Source: Coriolopsis trogii (taxonomy: Eukaryota; Basidiomycota; Agaricomycetes; Polyporales; Polyporaceae). From it: a DNA stretch of 64,000 bases. The position numbers and the translations under genes were made by a program. Below the pieces are notes generated by a model, which ran no database searches, was not told where the DNA came from, and saw nothing but the letters and a program-made list of their open reading frames with translations. The stretch lies in the NCBI GenBank assembly GCA_020543525.1, contig JAHYIO010000036.1:2294001-2358000 (forward strand). Reading direction: 5' to 3'. Positions 1-11,733 of the stretch are shown here, piece after piece. Position 1 is the stretch's first letter. Each line of letters begins with the position of its first letter.

Positions 1-1166
1 ACGCGCTGTACATTGGGGATCTGCAATGGGTCTGTACTCTCTTGTGCTTTTCCTGCCATGTATGCGGTATCTCTGAGACGATCGGATGTATGCGCTCTGC
101 GCTCGGTTTCTTTTCTTTTCTTCTTACAGTGGACGACTGATGAGGACTTGCGGCAAGTCGCGATCAACTTGGGTGTCAACATCGACCACAAGGACATCAC
201 TTTTTCTGAGCATAAGGTGAACGGGAAGAGCAAAGGGTGAGTAACCTTGTACGCTTTGGATGACTGACTATATGCGCTGTTTTGTGAGAGCTGTGCTAAG
301 GATTGCTTGTGTAGCATCGCATATATCGAGTGCCATAGCGCAGAAAACGCGACCATTCTCAAGAACTGGTTCGACAACAAGTGCGTACTCGACGAGCCAT
401 TCGATGAAGAGACCGTTAACATGTAGTGTCGGGTAGCGACTTCCAAAACCGTCGAGCAACGGCGACCTACACTAGCGCAGCAAATGGAAATCCGTTCCGG
501 ACACTTCCTAAAGGTACGTCGACACGCAAGCCTTCACGCGCGTACGGAATCGTAACCGTCCTCTTGCCACTAGAACCTCCCCCGCGTGAACAACGGTACC
601 AGAATAACATGCAAGGAGGAAACATGGGCCGTGGTGGAGGCAACTTCCGCGGGAACATGGCCGGCGGTGGCGGGGGGATGGGGGGCATGAACCCGATGAT
701 GAACAACCCGATGCGGGGCGGGATGATGGGCGGCGGGATGCGGGGAGGGATGCCGAACATGATGAACAACTTTGGTATGAACAACTTCGGCATGGGGACC
801 GGCTTCGTCGGGAACAACATGGGCGGCTTCGCTGGCGGACGCGGGGGCGGGATGATCCCCCAGGGCCCTCGCGGGGGCATGATGGCGGGCGGGGGCGGGT
901 TTGGGGGACGCGGGGGCGGGATGATGGGCGGCATGGGTACGACAGCTTGAGCTTCCGTCTCTGTCTGTGGATGTGCATGTTGACTCGCGCTCTGTCACCG
1001 CGTTTTCCTTGTAGGGATGGGCATGATGGGCATGGGCGGCCGCGGCGGCTTCTCGGGCGTCCAGGGCCACTTCAACCCCGCCTTCATGCAGGCCGGCGGC
1101 GGGGGCGGAGGCCAGTTCGGGCAGGACGGCCCACGGAAACGGTTCAAGATGGAGGAGAGCGGATGA
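1..1166 (+). CDS. CPSF6-like RRM protein with Gly/Met-rich tail (5' partial)
   Basis: The gene enters from the left edge. Exons read at about 1-29, 130-236, 315-380, 437-513, 574-936 and 1015-1166, each bounded by GT..AG and all in one frame. The first exons encode an RRM: an RNP2-like strand (ALYIGDLQW) and an RNP1-like strand (KGIAYIEC). This is followed by WFDNNDFQNRR and [15 protein letters not shown], a block I recognise from fungal relatives of cleavage factor subunit CPSF6. The rest is low complexity, rich in Gly, Met and Asn (GGMGG, MMNN and GRGG repeats), ending FKMEESG. By family, it should bind RNA in 3'-end processing or mRNA packaging in the nucleus. The start codon lies outside the window. 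The family assignment is good; the exact orthologue is inferred from the RRM only. Confidence 0.85.
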
Positions 1167-1868
1167 TCGCGGCGTCCTTCACGTCTGACGTCTGTCACTT
1201 CACCCTGCTCTCAATGTCTGGACTGTCATACGCCAGAACCGGTACGCACCTCGCATATATCACCAGTTATATTGTACCACTCTTCGCCCCGTTCCCGCTA
1301 CGCTTCTCACCCGGCCTAATACTGCAATACTCATCACAAATACTCCTGCCCAATCCGTACTACCTTCCCTCACCGTCTCCCTATTTCCTCTGTCCCCTGT
1401 CGCGCTTCGTCACCATGTTCTGCTGTCGCCCGTTGTCCTCGTTCATGTAGTATACGGCTTGCTATCGGATCGCCCTGTGCCATGCATCTCACGCCGTATC
1501 GCCAACGGAGCAAGCCCGATACAGCGGCACAAGACCAATGGATCATACTACATTCGACATGTACAAAGCGTGATGGTGGAAGTGCGATTGCCTAGCGTCT
1601 ACAGTGCAAGTGTGGTTGTATACGAATATCCGGTGAACGGAAATCAGCGATGGAGGTGAGGACGTGCGATGCGGAAACGATGAGCACGGGCAGAGAAGAT
1701 TGTACAGAATCAAGAACATAGTGCGAGCAGTAACATGCGGAACATGGACGGGTTAAAACGAGGCATGGTGTAACATACGTACAAAATCATCAGACAACCC
1801 TGAGGTCAGAACGACATGGATGAAGCTACGAGGATCACCCACTGGTAAGTGTATTCTGATAACTGCGT
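1167..1868. other. Convergent intergenic region, 3' UTRs
   Basis: About 700 bp lie between the stop codons of two convergent genes. The open frames here are short and carry no recognisable motif. Both 3' UTRs must lie in it. I see no tRNA, repeat or further gene. Confidence 0.6.
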
Positions 1869-3337
1869 TCAGTGATGGCCCCGTTTCTCCTTCTCCTTCT
1901 TCCGCCGCCGCTTCTCCTCCTCGTGCCGGCGTTCTTCCTCCAGTGCCCGCTCGTCTTCCTCCTTCGCGATGCGCATGCTACGGCCCGACACAACGCGATG
2001 AGCTTCAGACCGACAAGGCACAGAAAGAGCGCGACTGACCTGATCTTCTCCTCCTTCTCCACATCCCAGATGCCGGCCTCCATGTCCTCGTCGTCGCTGA
2101 AGACGTCACGCTGGATGTACGACGACCGGTCCTTGCCGAACAGCTTCCAGATCTCGCTGCTGATGTCGTTCGACGCCCCACCGGACGCAGGTCGCCGCCG
2201 CACGGGAGGAGGAGAGACGCTCGAGGAGGGCGAGCGCCGTTTCTTCGGGATCTGCTTGCTCGCGGACGCCGAGGAAACCGCTTTGGAGGAGACTGGCGTC
2301 CGCGAGACGTTCATGGACGGCTTGGCGCTCAGGGGTTTCGGCGGCGGCGCCTTGGATGTACTTGCGGCCTTTGCAGTGGGGCCAGGCTTCGAGGAGGGAA
2401 CGGCGGACTTTGAGAAAGAATGAGACTTCTGTGACGTGGAAGGGAATTGGCTGGGAGATGCGGAACCGCTGGCGGCCTTTGACTGGTTACCAGCGGTCGA
2501 TGTGCCCACGGCAGGTGTGTTGGCACGGGAGGTAGAGGCAGAGGTCGCGGGGACGGAGGGCTTCTTGGGAGGGTCCTTCTTCGCCTTCCCAAACCAGTCG
2601 TTGAACTCCCGGGCAGACTCGCCATCGAGCACCTTGCCCTGGCGCAGCTTTGCGCGGTCCTGCAAGATCTCGTCGATGGTACGAGTGTCCCGCTTGTTCG
2701 TGTTGAGCTTGATGAGCATCGGCGGCTCCGCAGCGATGCGATCCCGGACGGACTTGCCGGGAGAAGGCTGGGAGGACGAGTGGCCCTTCGTTGTCGTGAT
2801 GTCCACCGCACCGCCAGGCAGTCGCCTGCCCGCCTTGCCGTATCCGCTACCCCCAGTCGCCGAACGTCTGTGCCCCCCACGGCCCTCTCCCAGTTCCACC
2901 TTGAGCCTCCGCTGTCTCTTCTCTTCTCGGGTGAGCACATTCGACGGCCCCGCCTCCTCGTCGTCTGACACGGGCGAGTGTCTGCGCTTTGCCGCCGTTC
3001 CCGAGAGCGGGTAACCCTGACCGTCCTTGCCGCCACCCTTCTTGGGCCCGTATCGGAGCGCATCGCGCTGCTGCTCCTCCCGCCGCTGTATCTCGCGTTC
3101 CCTCGCCTGTCGCTCCCTCTCGAGGCGCTCTTGCCGCTCCTGCTCGCGTTTCTGCTCCTCTAGCCGTTTGAGGCGTAGCTTGGCCTGCAGCTCCCGTTCT
3201 TTCCGTTCCTTCTCCTCAATCTCCTTCCTCTTCTGCTCCGCTTTGCGCTGTCGTTCTGCGAGAGCGGTCTGGACGGCCTCTTTCGTCTGCTGAGTCTGGG
3301 AGGCACTGAGTGCCATGAGTGCTTGGAAGCTGGTCAT
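1869..3337 (-). CDS. SPT2: SPT2-family chromatin protein (histone H3-H4 chaperone)
   Basis: Exon 1 runs 3337-2040 and exon 2 1977-1869. The intron is 2039-1978 (GTCAGT donor, TAG acceptor), and splicing it out replaces a nonsense tail with a charged end (MRIAKEEDERALEEE...KEKRGHH). The N-terminal ~90 residues are an Arg/Glu/Lys-rich coiled coil beginning MTSFQALMALSASQTQQ. The middle is basic and Ser/Pro-rich, with IDEILQDRAKLRQGK. The C-terminus has SSEIWKLFGKDRSSYIQRD, then SDDEDMEAG and a Glu-rich helix, which is the hallmark arrangement of the SPT2 domain that holds H3-H4 tetramers during transcription. The gene is convergent with the RRM gene to its left. The start is the first ATG of the long frame. 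Confidence 0.85.
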
Positions 3338-3827
3338 GGCCGCCGGATATTAGAGTCGAGCCTTTTGAAGTGTAGCAGTAGTCAGTCTAGTAGAGAGCCC
3401 GATGGAAGAGAGAAGGAGAGAAAGAGGGAGTACAGGCGTGCTCTGGTCGATGGTCAGCAGAGTCCGGGGCTGGCGTCTGTTTACTCGTTCCTGCAACGAG
3501 GCATGTTTGTTCGTGTTTGTGCACTGCCACATCATCCGCACAAAGTCTCTCTTTCTGTCGCTTTGGATATCCGTCTTCCGCCTCACACTGCGGCAAAAAG
3601 AACCTTGCTTGACTCATTCGCACATTATCTGGGTTCTGACCAATAATCGCAGTGCTAGCAGTGACTCAGGCATTGGCATTTTAGCAGCCTTTCTGGCAGC
3701 CTTCACGGCATATATGGTGCCCTGTGACCGGAGGTCTGGACATTCAAGACTGCGGCGCTCTACACGCTGAGCGGTATGGATTTCCTGACAGCGAGGGCAT
3801 GGGCTCAGAGTCATACGACCATCTACT
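3338..3827. other. Intergenic region upstream of SPT2
   Basis: About 490 bp lie between the SPT2 start and the decayed oxidase. It should contain the SPT2 promoter and the remains of the pseudogene promoter. No ORF here has a motif I recognise. Confidence 0.5.
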
Positions 3828-5570
3828 GTGCTTGTGACGATCCCTCTGGTGCCCGCTATACTAGGTTCAACAGCCAACAAGTCTCCGACCTCGAACGACT
3901 ACATCATTCAATACATGGCCCTGAAGCTGTACGCTGTCAATGTCCGTACGGAGATCCGTGCTGGCTCGACGACAATCGCCTTTGCACATCTCGCATCTCA
4001 ACTGTCCGCCCCGCTGCTCTTTCCGCGTCCTCTAGCGGCACCATACTGTGACGCCCCGAACTCGTCCGAGTGCTCCGCGGTTCTGTCGAGGTGGGAGGAC
4101 GGGAAGCGGAGGGCAGACCATCCTGGATCGACGCAGCATCCAAACTTTGAGACGTTCACGAGTGCTGACGGCGAGATGGTCGCTTGCTATGCGAACACGA
4201 TGCTCGATCGGTGCTGCGGGCAAGGCAGCGTACCTGTCGTCGCAGTCGACGTCCGAATGGTCCGGGATCATCGGGTTGCTGTGCAGTTCGCGGCGGAGCA
4301 TTGATTGAAGTTTGTAGTCAAGAACACAGGGTATGCTTTATTTATCTCTTCAGAACCTGAGGGTTCGCTTCTGATAAGCAGTTATAGCCATGATTTCTGA
4401 GGCCGCAGCACCGGCCATGGCTCATCCATGCTCTGGACTCACCACATGAAGAATATCACCTTTCAAGAACGCTTCCAGATGTCACACTCGTGTTGTTAGG
4501 GCTGCGGTAGAGGGTTTTTAGCTGACAGATTGCGATATTTCCAGTCTCGACGGTTGGGGCCGGTGTGCAATGGCAGGAGACATATACAGCTGCAGACGAA
4601 GTCGATCGCATGATCATCGGCGGCATCTCCCTGGGATGCCGGTGGCTGGCTCCTTGGTGGAGGTCACAGTGCGATCTCGCCCAGCTATGGCCTACGTCAG
4701 TGTTCATATGCAAAATGTAGTCCCCTCATTCCTGACAATGGTTCGAGTTCTCGAGATTGCCATCGTGACCTTGGACGGCAACCTCATCACGGCAAACGTA
4801 CGCGAACATCCTGACTTGTTCTGTGCCGTGATGCAAGGTGGCAGATGGACCTTCGGAGATGTAGTATCAGCGATATATCGAACATATCCCGTCCTCCCTG
4901 TCGTCACGGCGAATCTCTCGGTCTCAACGAACAGTCCCTCGGCGAATGGCCTATTGGAGAATGCGTTTGCAGAGCTCGTACGCATCTCATCTGCCCTCAC
5001 TCGCGCCGGATGGGGAGGATACTCATATTCATCTGCGGCCAACACTTCGAATTCGTTGGATTTCATTGCGCTCCTCCCCCGGCGTCAACTACACGCACGT
5101 TGCAGACACCATCCAGGACCAAGTCTAGGAGTACGTGTATTCGATCCCATTCCTCGCTTTCCCAATTCATGACTTGTCACTCCGCATGGATTCGAAATAT
5201 GGTTTCGAGCACCGACTCATCGTAAACTGGGCTGAACCCCACAGTCGCGCACGCCGTCTTTGGTATCACCTGGCCGGATGGGACTTCTGCTGATGCCATC
5301 GAGAATTTGCGCGAGTCAACGAAGGAGAGGGCCGCAAAGCTACGGGTTCTAGCGCCATTCTCCGGTGCATACTTGAACGAGGTGTGTTCAGCGAGTTTGT
5401 TGCCTTCTGGGGTCTCTCTGAGCGATTCATGTTTGCATGTATCGGTGTACGGACCGGACTCCCGACACGCATTCTTTGGCCAGCATTACGGAAGACTCAG
5501 AGCGGTCAAGGAGGTGTATGATACGAATGATCTGTTCATCGTCGCGGAAGGTATTGGGGCGAATGAGTGA
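3828..5570 (+). pseudogene. Decayed FAD-linked (berberine-bridge/VAO type) oxidase
   Basis: Translated pieces align in order with the intact oxidase at 12567-14615. The blocks are CQCPYGDPCW, then in another frame the SQLSAPLLFPRPLAAPYC block, NFETFTSADGEMVACYANT, FVVKNTG, SHDF-GRSTGHGSSMLWTH, GVQWQETYTAADEV, VLEIAIVTLDGNLITANV, then TYPVLPVVTANLSVSTNSPS and FVDEVYDTNDLFIVAEGI-like C-terminal segments. Breaks visible: a frame change after CQCPYGDPCW, a TGA at 4302-4304 where the intact copy has Asp, a TGA at 4398-4400 where the intact copy has Leu, a mangled FAD-binding GGHSALSPSYGLG block, a stop after the Gly-Gly-Tyr block near 5127, and loss of a stretch matching about 14000-14280 of the intact gene. 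An extra piece near 5382-5445 looks like an intron without a clean acceptor. It is a relic of a duplicated secreted oxidase gene and is not expected to give an enzyme. Confidence 0.85.
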
Positions 5571-5874
5571 GACCAGGATCTCAGATGCCATGTCCGCTAA
5601 ACAAACATTGCACAAAAGACATTGCTGCTGGCTTGGGCCTCTTCCTTTGGGCATGTGCGAGTCCAGTTGCGTACCGGGGACTGTCACCGGTGTCCCGTCT
5701 TCGTCGTGGGTTCTTTGACTCCGTCGGATTGTCTGACCCTATAATGCAGCTCTCACCAGGCACGGTGGAATCAATGAACGTCATAAAGATTCGCAAGAGA
5801 ATGTCCGACTCGGAGAACCCGAGAAACACCGATCCGGTACTCTGCGGCGGATGCGCACAATCACCAGTGGAAGC
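5571..5874. other. Intergenic region between oxidase relic and membrane-protein gene
   Basis: Just over 300 bp lie between the end of the pseudogene and the stop of the minus-strand membrane-protein gene. Short open frames only, and nothing recognised. Confidence 0.5.
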
Positions 5875-7336
5875 TCACACGATGGGCTCTCCGCTCTTCC
5901 ATCTGTCGGCCATGTCGTCTGCGTCCTCCGCCCCGTCGAGTTGTCTGACAGACGCTGACGAGCTGGAGCATTCGGCGCGTTGGGCAGTGCGGTTGGTCGA
6001 GGCGAGGTCCTTGAACGCGATCTGTGTCCCCGTGATTGAGCTTATCTGGCCCCTCGTGCTCTGCACGGCGACTCCTTGGTCCACGCGGATTAGAATGAGC
6101 GTGAAAGAGATGGGCTGCTCGGAGCACTCGGTCAGTGGAGAGATTGTAAGTGGGACAGTTGGAGACGCGGCATACAATGAGTTGGACGACCTGGTCAAAC
6201 GAGTTGGATCAGGAGAAGGCTAATCTGCAGGTATAGCAAGCTGGCACGTACACAGTTAGAGATGGCGTACTCGGCGTTATTCGCCGCGAGGAACGTGCCA
6301 AAGAAGATGACGACGGAGCCGGTGTAGATGAGCCCGGACTCGACGAGGATCCGGACGATGCGCGTGAGCCGCATGCTTCCCCTGCCGACGCGGGTTATGT
6401 TCTGCGAGGCAACCAGGCGGTTAATCCTCGTGATGTGATATACAATTAGACCTAGTCATCCACGGTACAGTCAGGAGGACGTCTATAGCATGTCGTATGA
6501 CGAGAGAGACTACATACCGGTACAGATCGTCGTCATTGCCAGTGTAAGCGACAGGACGCTGGTGATGAAGGGTATAAGGCGGGATTCGTTCAGGAAGGCA
6601 TTCGTTTTCGTCGAAACCTCAATATATACAACGACCCAACCGCATGCTACCCGCATAGGTACGCTCAGCTTCTGGTCCATGCAGCAGAGTCGAGGGAGGA
6701 GTGTCTGACTGACCTGTTTCCGCGAGCCATAGAAGGGCTGGGAGTGCGACGATCTTCCAACTATGGTTCCATACCACATAACATCTATACAGCTGTGTGG
6801 TTGGCGTACAACTCAGTTGTTGGTCTGCAGGCTTATCGCACGAAGACACGAACCATGATACCATCGCCGATGAATGTCTGGGCGACATAGTCCGCAGTAC
6901 GCATGACATTGGCCCAGTACGATATCTCAGCGAACTCTTCCTTGGCTCCCCCGGGTCCCTTGAAGTACACAAACGCGTCGAGGTTGTGTACTAACCCGAA
7001 TGCCATGTCCACCGTAGCAATGGTGAACATGGCGACGGTCACGGCAACCAAGGTCCAGTTCACGGCCTTGTGGCTCTTGAGGTGCCCTTCTCGGGACCAA
7101 AGCAGGACTCGCAAGCCGTACGTGACGGTGATTAAGACGATCCCTACAAGAGATACACATTATTAATAGCGTCCCTAATACATGATCATCTGAGGAGACT
7201 CACCATACAGGATAGATTCCATGTATAACGCGACCATCTGAAAGGCCGCAATCATGCTCAAAGGAATGGGCTATCATCATGTGCACGAAATGGATACCTG
7301 AGCAGTGTCGATGGGAAATGCACCGGTTGAGGACAT
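5875..7336 (-). CDS. Seven-helix integral membrane protein, agaricomycete family
   Basis: The start ATG at 7336 gives MSSTGAFPIDTAQ. Exons then continue with MVALYMESILYG, GIVLITVTYGLRVLLW..., LYRCYVVWNHSWKIVALPALLW, VPMRVACGWVVVYIEVS, LIVYHITRINRLVASQN, GLIYTGSVVIFFGTFL and finally PISFTLILIRVDQGVAVQS. About seven hydrophobic segments are spread over seven or so short exons with GT..AG introns of 50-65 bp. The pattern of Tyr-Arg-Cys-Tyr-Val-Val-Trp after helix 3, and a last helix followed by Leu-Ile-Arg-Val, matches a large uncharacterised family of mushroom-fungus membrane proteins. The soluble tail is Ser-rich. Function is unknown; a receptor-like role is a guess. Splice sites around 6120-6240 are uncertain. 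Confidence 0.7.
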
Positions 7337-8182
7337 CGTAGGGATACTGGACTGAGGGTCGTAACTGTCAAGTGGTAGGTTGTTATAGACGGCGATGGCT
7401 TGGCCTGAGGACGCTATATGTGTACCTGGACGTAATGATAAGGTTTGAAACTTCGGTCAAAACCCCGGCCTTCGGCCCAGTGTCGAACGCACAGGCTCCT
7501 TGACGTCCTTCTCAAGGGCGTATTGAGTCCGACATCTGTCATTTTGTCGCAGTACCTGATCCTGGGTGGAACGTCAGCCTTCGACTCAGTGTGAGCATGC
7601 CACCGAGAATCAAGAACCTGATACTTCGTGATAGCTTGACACATGTAGCTAATCTTGGCTTTGCATCACCAACACGGAATCAGCGTCAGAGTAAGTGAGC
7701 AGCATATTGGGCCGTAGGTAGAACTTTGGCGGAACAAACGCGGGAAGGGCCCGGGGAGGGGGCACGAACTTGAGAGGGATCCGATACGCGCTGTGAAGAA
7801 TCGGTCACGGGAGAAGATTTTGATCGCCTCGTACCAGTAATCGATGTATCTCAGGTGGCGGCCCCACGCCAGGCATGCCGTGTTATGAAGATCTCGACTG
7901 GCATGGAAAAAAGGGTGAGTAAGTACTGATGAGTGCTGTCGATATCAATAGTCTGAGAACAAGTTCATCGTACGGGTCTGGAGAGCGGGAAGCAACTGCC
8001 CTGGCCCTTTGCGGTACGAATGTAATTCAAACCATGTTGTCGAATTTCGTTACATGGATTTCCAGGTGGATGTCTGGGGGGTACAATGAGAAAGTGCAAG
8101 GAGCAGGAGGAGTGTACATAGATTCGGACAGCTGGAGAACGTAAGGATAGCGTGGGCAGAGGCACGTCATCTCTAGAGCTCG
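7337..8182. other. Intergenic region with a possible gene remnant
   Basis: About 850 bp lie between two minus-strand genes. On the minus strand, 7890-7690 reads CLAWGRHLRYIDYWYEAIKIF, and after a frame change RIPLKFVPPPRALPAFVPPK followed by FYLRPNMLLTYSDADSV. This looks like former protein-coding sequence in two frames, but I do not recognise the family. The rest holds only short frames and presumably the promoter of the seven-helix gene and the 3' UTR of its neighbour. Confidence 0.35.
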
Positions 8183-10098
8183 CTATCCAAACCTTGCCGG
8201 CCAGTCCAGTCTTTCCTCGATGCCCCGAATGCCCCGCTTGCGCATACCGACTTCAAAATCCCAACATGCCTGCAACTCCAGTAGAACCGTGTCGGCTGCA
8301 CGCCTCTTGGCCTTCTGGCCAAGCGCATGGAGCTCCGCAACGCGTTTGTTGAATGCGACCTCATTCTTCTCTTGGATGATCGTTAGGTCACTGGTCGAGA
8401 GCTTCTTGAAGGCAGAAGCCAGGATAGAGTTCATCAGCCTTGGCCGCATGGCTTCCAGGAGCCACTGATAGTACCCGAGAGCGAGGCGTGCGTCGCGCTT
8501 GGGGTCACTTTGGTCAGGACCTAATAACACCAGCGCGATCGCGGAGAGTGCAAACCACGCATCGCGGGACTCGTTGGGTTCGACTCCCAGCCGCCGGTTT
8601 GTCTCGGAGAACTCCGCGCGTCGGGGCAGGGTCGGGATCCCATACTCAGTCAAGTCGAGCAGGTAAGTGGGCGGGTCCGTGGCCCGTGGGTGGTCTGTGC
8701 TCTTGCTCTGCGAGACCATGCGCTTTCCAAAGTCAATCATGCTGTCCAGCTGGACGCGGTTGAAGAACTTTGTGAAGTACGGCGAGATCTCTGCGTTCCG
8801 GTCGTCGAGCATAGGCAAGACCTTTTGGATAGACGGGAGCCCAGGCGCGGCAGCTTCCTGCGCCCCACCGTCCTCGGCGGGGTCGAACCTGTCAGGCCCC
8901 ACAACCCTACGAAAGCAATCAGACTCGAGGACCCGAACGCAGAAGTGCTGGCAGTTGTTCGTGAAGGCGTTCCAGCTCGTCGCATCTGCGCTGTGCTCGA
9001 TGATCTCAATGAAGCGCCGCATTTGCGCTTTGACGAGGTAATCGTGGCTTTTGAGCTCGTCGTGAAACCAGTCGTCAACAACGTGACGCGCCGCCATGGA
9101 ACGCGCCTGCCGGCGTTGAAAGACCGGTCTACACGAGGTATGGAGCGCACCTACGATGAATGCGGAGAGGATGACGGATGTACTCTGATCTGAGCCATTA
9201 TCGACGAATTGAGCTTCGATGTTGCGCTTTACGCAGGCCAGAGGGGGTGGAGGCTTCTGTATGCCCGACGTGGAATTGGTCAGATCTGGTAACTGGGTGG
9301 ATTGTAGGATGAGGCGGCCGGTCACGGAACGACCAAGGCGAAGTGCACGAGGCTGAGGTGAGTCGTCGTATAGGGAAGTGATGAGGATACCAAATCGGTT
9401 GGCATTTGGGTGCGGATCGCTGCTGTGTCTACAACCTTTGGTTCAGCGAGGAAGGATAGGTACGAATGGATGTAAGCTCACGCATCAATGTCTTGCTTGG
9501 CTACTGTCAATAGCCCGGACTCTAGCCTGAGTGGACCATAGACGATTGCAGCGTGGCAGTTTCCCCATCTGAGGGAGGCATTGGACAGGAATCGGAGCTG
9601 AGGAATCTTGAGGACAGTGTCGATGAAGTCATTTCCTGTGAGCGTTCCTCTCTGGCGCCCTTCCAGCACGACGCTGAGGTCAAGCATGCCTGGCAAAGGA
9701 TAACACGGCTTCATGGCCTTGCTCTGACTCATCCTATAGATGAAGTACATACCTGAAGTCTGCAAGACAGCCCTGGCCATGTACTGTAGTGCCTTCTTGT
9801 CGTCCGTATCTGCATCCCATCGGAGGTGCTCTCGACAAGAGTCTAGGCATCGTCCCTGCCGCTCAGTGAGGTTCGTTATAGTAGGGGCCGAGGCTGCGAG
9901 TTTTGCGAGGTTGAGACAAGCGGTACCCGCACATCTCTCAAGTTGAGCAAGACGAAGCTCAACTCCTTTCTCAAGCTCGGACTTGAAGAACTCCGTCAAG
10001 GCAGTGACGATTTGGCCTGGTTGATCAGCCACGAGAGACCATGTGGGGTATATATGCATGGAGAGATGTCCGTGTTGCTGTGGATCTGAGCTTGACAT
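8183..10098 (-). CDS. Uncharacterised protein with NNCQHF motif
   Basis: Exon 1 is 10098-9482 and exon 2 9428-8183. The intron 9481-9429 (GTGAGC..TAG) joins the frames as QDIDA-HSSDPHPNANRFGIL, giving about 620 residues. An in-frame ATG at 10185 would add 29 residues. The N-terminal half is alpha-helical with several Cys and His and no signal peptide. The middle holds WNAFTNNCQHFCVRVLE, similar to the Asn-Cys-x-His-Phe signature seen in NlpC/P60- and LRAT/PPPDE-like permuted papain-fold proteins, where Cys is the nucleophile. The C-terminal part is helical and charged (IIQEKNEVAFNKRVAELHAL). I do not recognise the whole protein, and the hydrolase link rests on one short motif. It is divergent from the lipase gene to its right, about 210 bp between starts. 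Confidence 0.6.
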
Positions 10099-10309
10099 TA
10101 TTTGAAGTGGATAGATATGAGAGTGCAGTGGATGAAAGGGTACACTATCAGGAGGATCAGATAGAGCATGATAATAGACCGGCATACCAGGATACGAGCA
10201 TGGTGTTCAGCACTGTCACCTGTGGGAAATGTCTGCCTCACTGAGTCGACACAATTTAGCTTTCAAACCTAGATTCAACTCACCCGAATCGATCATCACG
10301 ACAAGCGAC

Positions 10310-11733
10310 ATGTCTAGGATACCTCATTCTGGCGGACACTCTGGGTCAGCCACGGCTAATCATTCGATGACACAATCGGGGAACTTCACCGCAAGCACTG
10401 AAACTGGAAGGGCATCCCAAAACTTTGCCGCGGTCTCGAGGATCTTTCTTGATGCTTGGAAGGCGGGGGACATAGGTACGCAACAGTGCGAGACATTACA
10501 GCGACCGTAGTCACTGACTCGACATGGAGATATGAGTCATGGAGCTCAGGATAAGCTTGAACAGCTTGCTGAAGCTTTGTATGCATCCGGAGACAGTGCC
10601 CTTGTAGACGCGGTGAGCTATGATGACCTGACCACAGGAGCCATTTGGAGGTATGTGACATACCCGACAAAAATTCAATGCCCACTAAATGCTCTCCTGA
10701 TTGTTAGCGCATCTTCATCATTCCTCCGGCTGGTCCATCTTGCAGCCTGGTCTGCAAAGCAGGTGTATTCCCTCGCGAGCGATGCCGACATCACACGGCA
10801 CGTTGCAAACCCTCCTAGTGGGCCAGGCATACTCGTTGAGGCAAAACCGTCTGGCGCCGCGAAGAACTGGGCCCTCTTCTGCATGAAGCCTGGTATCAAC
10901 ACCGTCAGTACCACAACATTCAGCTTCGCAGTCCGAGGCACGTCGACATCTGCAATACTTGAGATTCTCCGAGACAACTCGACCAACCTCGACGCGCAGC
11001 CGATAGGTCTTGGAGACCAGCTTGACCTCATGGTCCACCGTGGATTCAAGGCTGCCGGATTGGCGATTTTCGAGTCATTCACAGATGCAGTTGACCGCTT
11101 CTGGACGGAAGAGCAAGGAGCTGGAGAGGGGAAGGCCAACCTCGTCCTTACTGGACATTCTGCAGGAGGAGGGACAATATATTTCCTGTATGTAAACCTA
11201 CTGAAAAAGAGACCAGACATTCTACAGCGTTGTGAGTATGAAAATCGTTTAGAGGGATGAGACATTACGATGTATACTCACGCTGAGCTGCGACCTTGTA
11301 GTCCAACACGTATATGTCCTTACGTTTGGATCGGCTGCAGTCACATCTCTCGGAGAAGGTGAGTTAGTATCTCGGAATACTGCACTATGCTTTTGACCCA
11401 CTTACACCTATAGGAGTAAAATGTCGCGTCTCTGATCGCATCGTCTCTTTCATCCTCTGCGAGGACCCTGTCCCTCGGGCTGACCTGGCCTACGCAGGCT
11501 GGATGGCGAAGAGCATTGGAACACATCTCGTCAACTCCACACGTAGCGTTCCAATTCCCTATGATCCGGTTCCAAAGCAAGAACTCTATCCTGGCGGGGA
11601 GCTCGTGCTTCTCAAGGAGGATGGGAGTACGTACAAACTCCAGCCAGATGGCCTTGCCAGAAAGGCATTCCTCGCTCTACCAAAGCATTCCTCTAGTTTG
11701 TATTTGACAGCCGTGATCGCTTTGGTGACGTAG
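10310..11733 (+). CDS. Class-3-like alpha/beta-hydrolase lipase
   Basis: The start is MSRIPHSGGHSGSATANHS at 10310; a possible upstream in-frame ATG lies at 10229. Exons join through introns starting GTACGC (about 10474), GTATGT (about 10650), GTGAGT (about 11231) and GTGAG (about 11358). The catalytic serine elbow is VLTGHSAGGGTIYF, preceded by VHRGFKAAGLAIFESF, as in Rhizomucor-type lipases (His-Arg-Gly-Phe before the elbow). A later CEDPVPRADL supplies the likely catalytic Asp, and the end has LPKHSSSLYLTAV with a His in the expected C-terminal position. There is no clear signal peptide, so an intracellular location is suggested. It probably hydrolyses acylglycerols or other esters; the substrate cannot be read from sequence. 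Confidence 0.75.

Noticed and set aside
467..1070. Long minus-strand Pro-rich and His/Ala-rich ORFs
   Set aside because: They are antisense shadows of the Gly/Met-rich exon of the RRM gene; their composition follows from complementing GGC/ATG repeats.
2436..3293. Plus-strand ORFs up to 192 codons
   Set aside because: Antisense to the SPT2 exon; no motif and no exon structure.
9100..9175. Short intron at about 9160-9135 in the NNCQHF gene
   Set aside because: It would be only ~26 bp, too short for splicing, and the frame is open without it.
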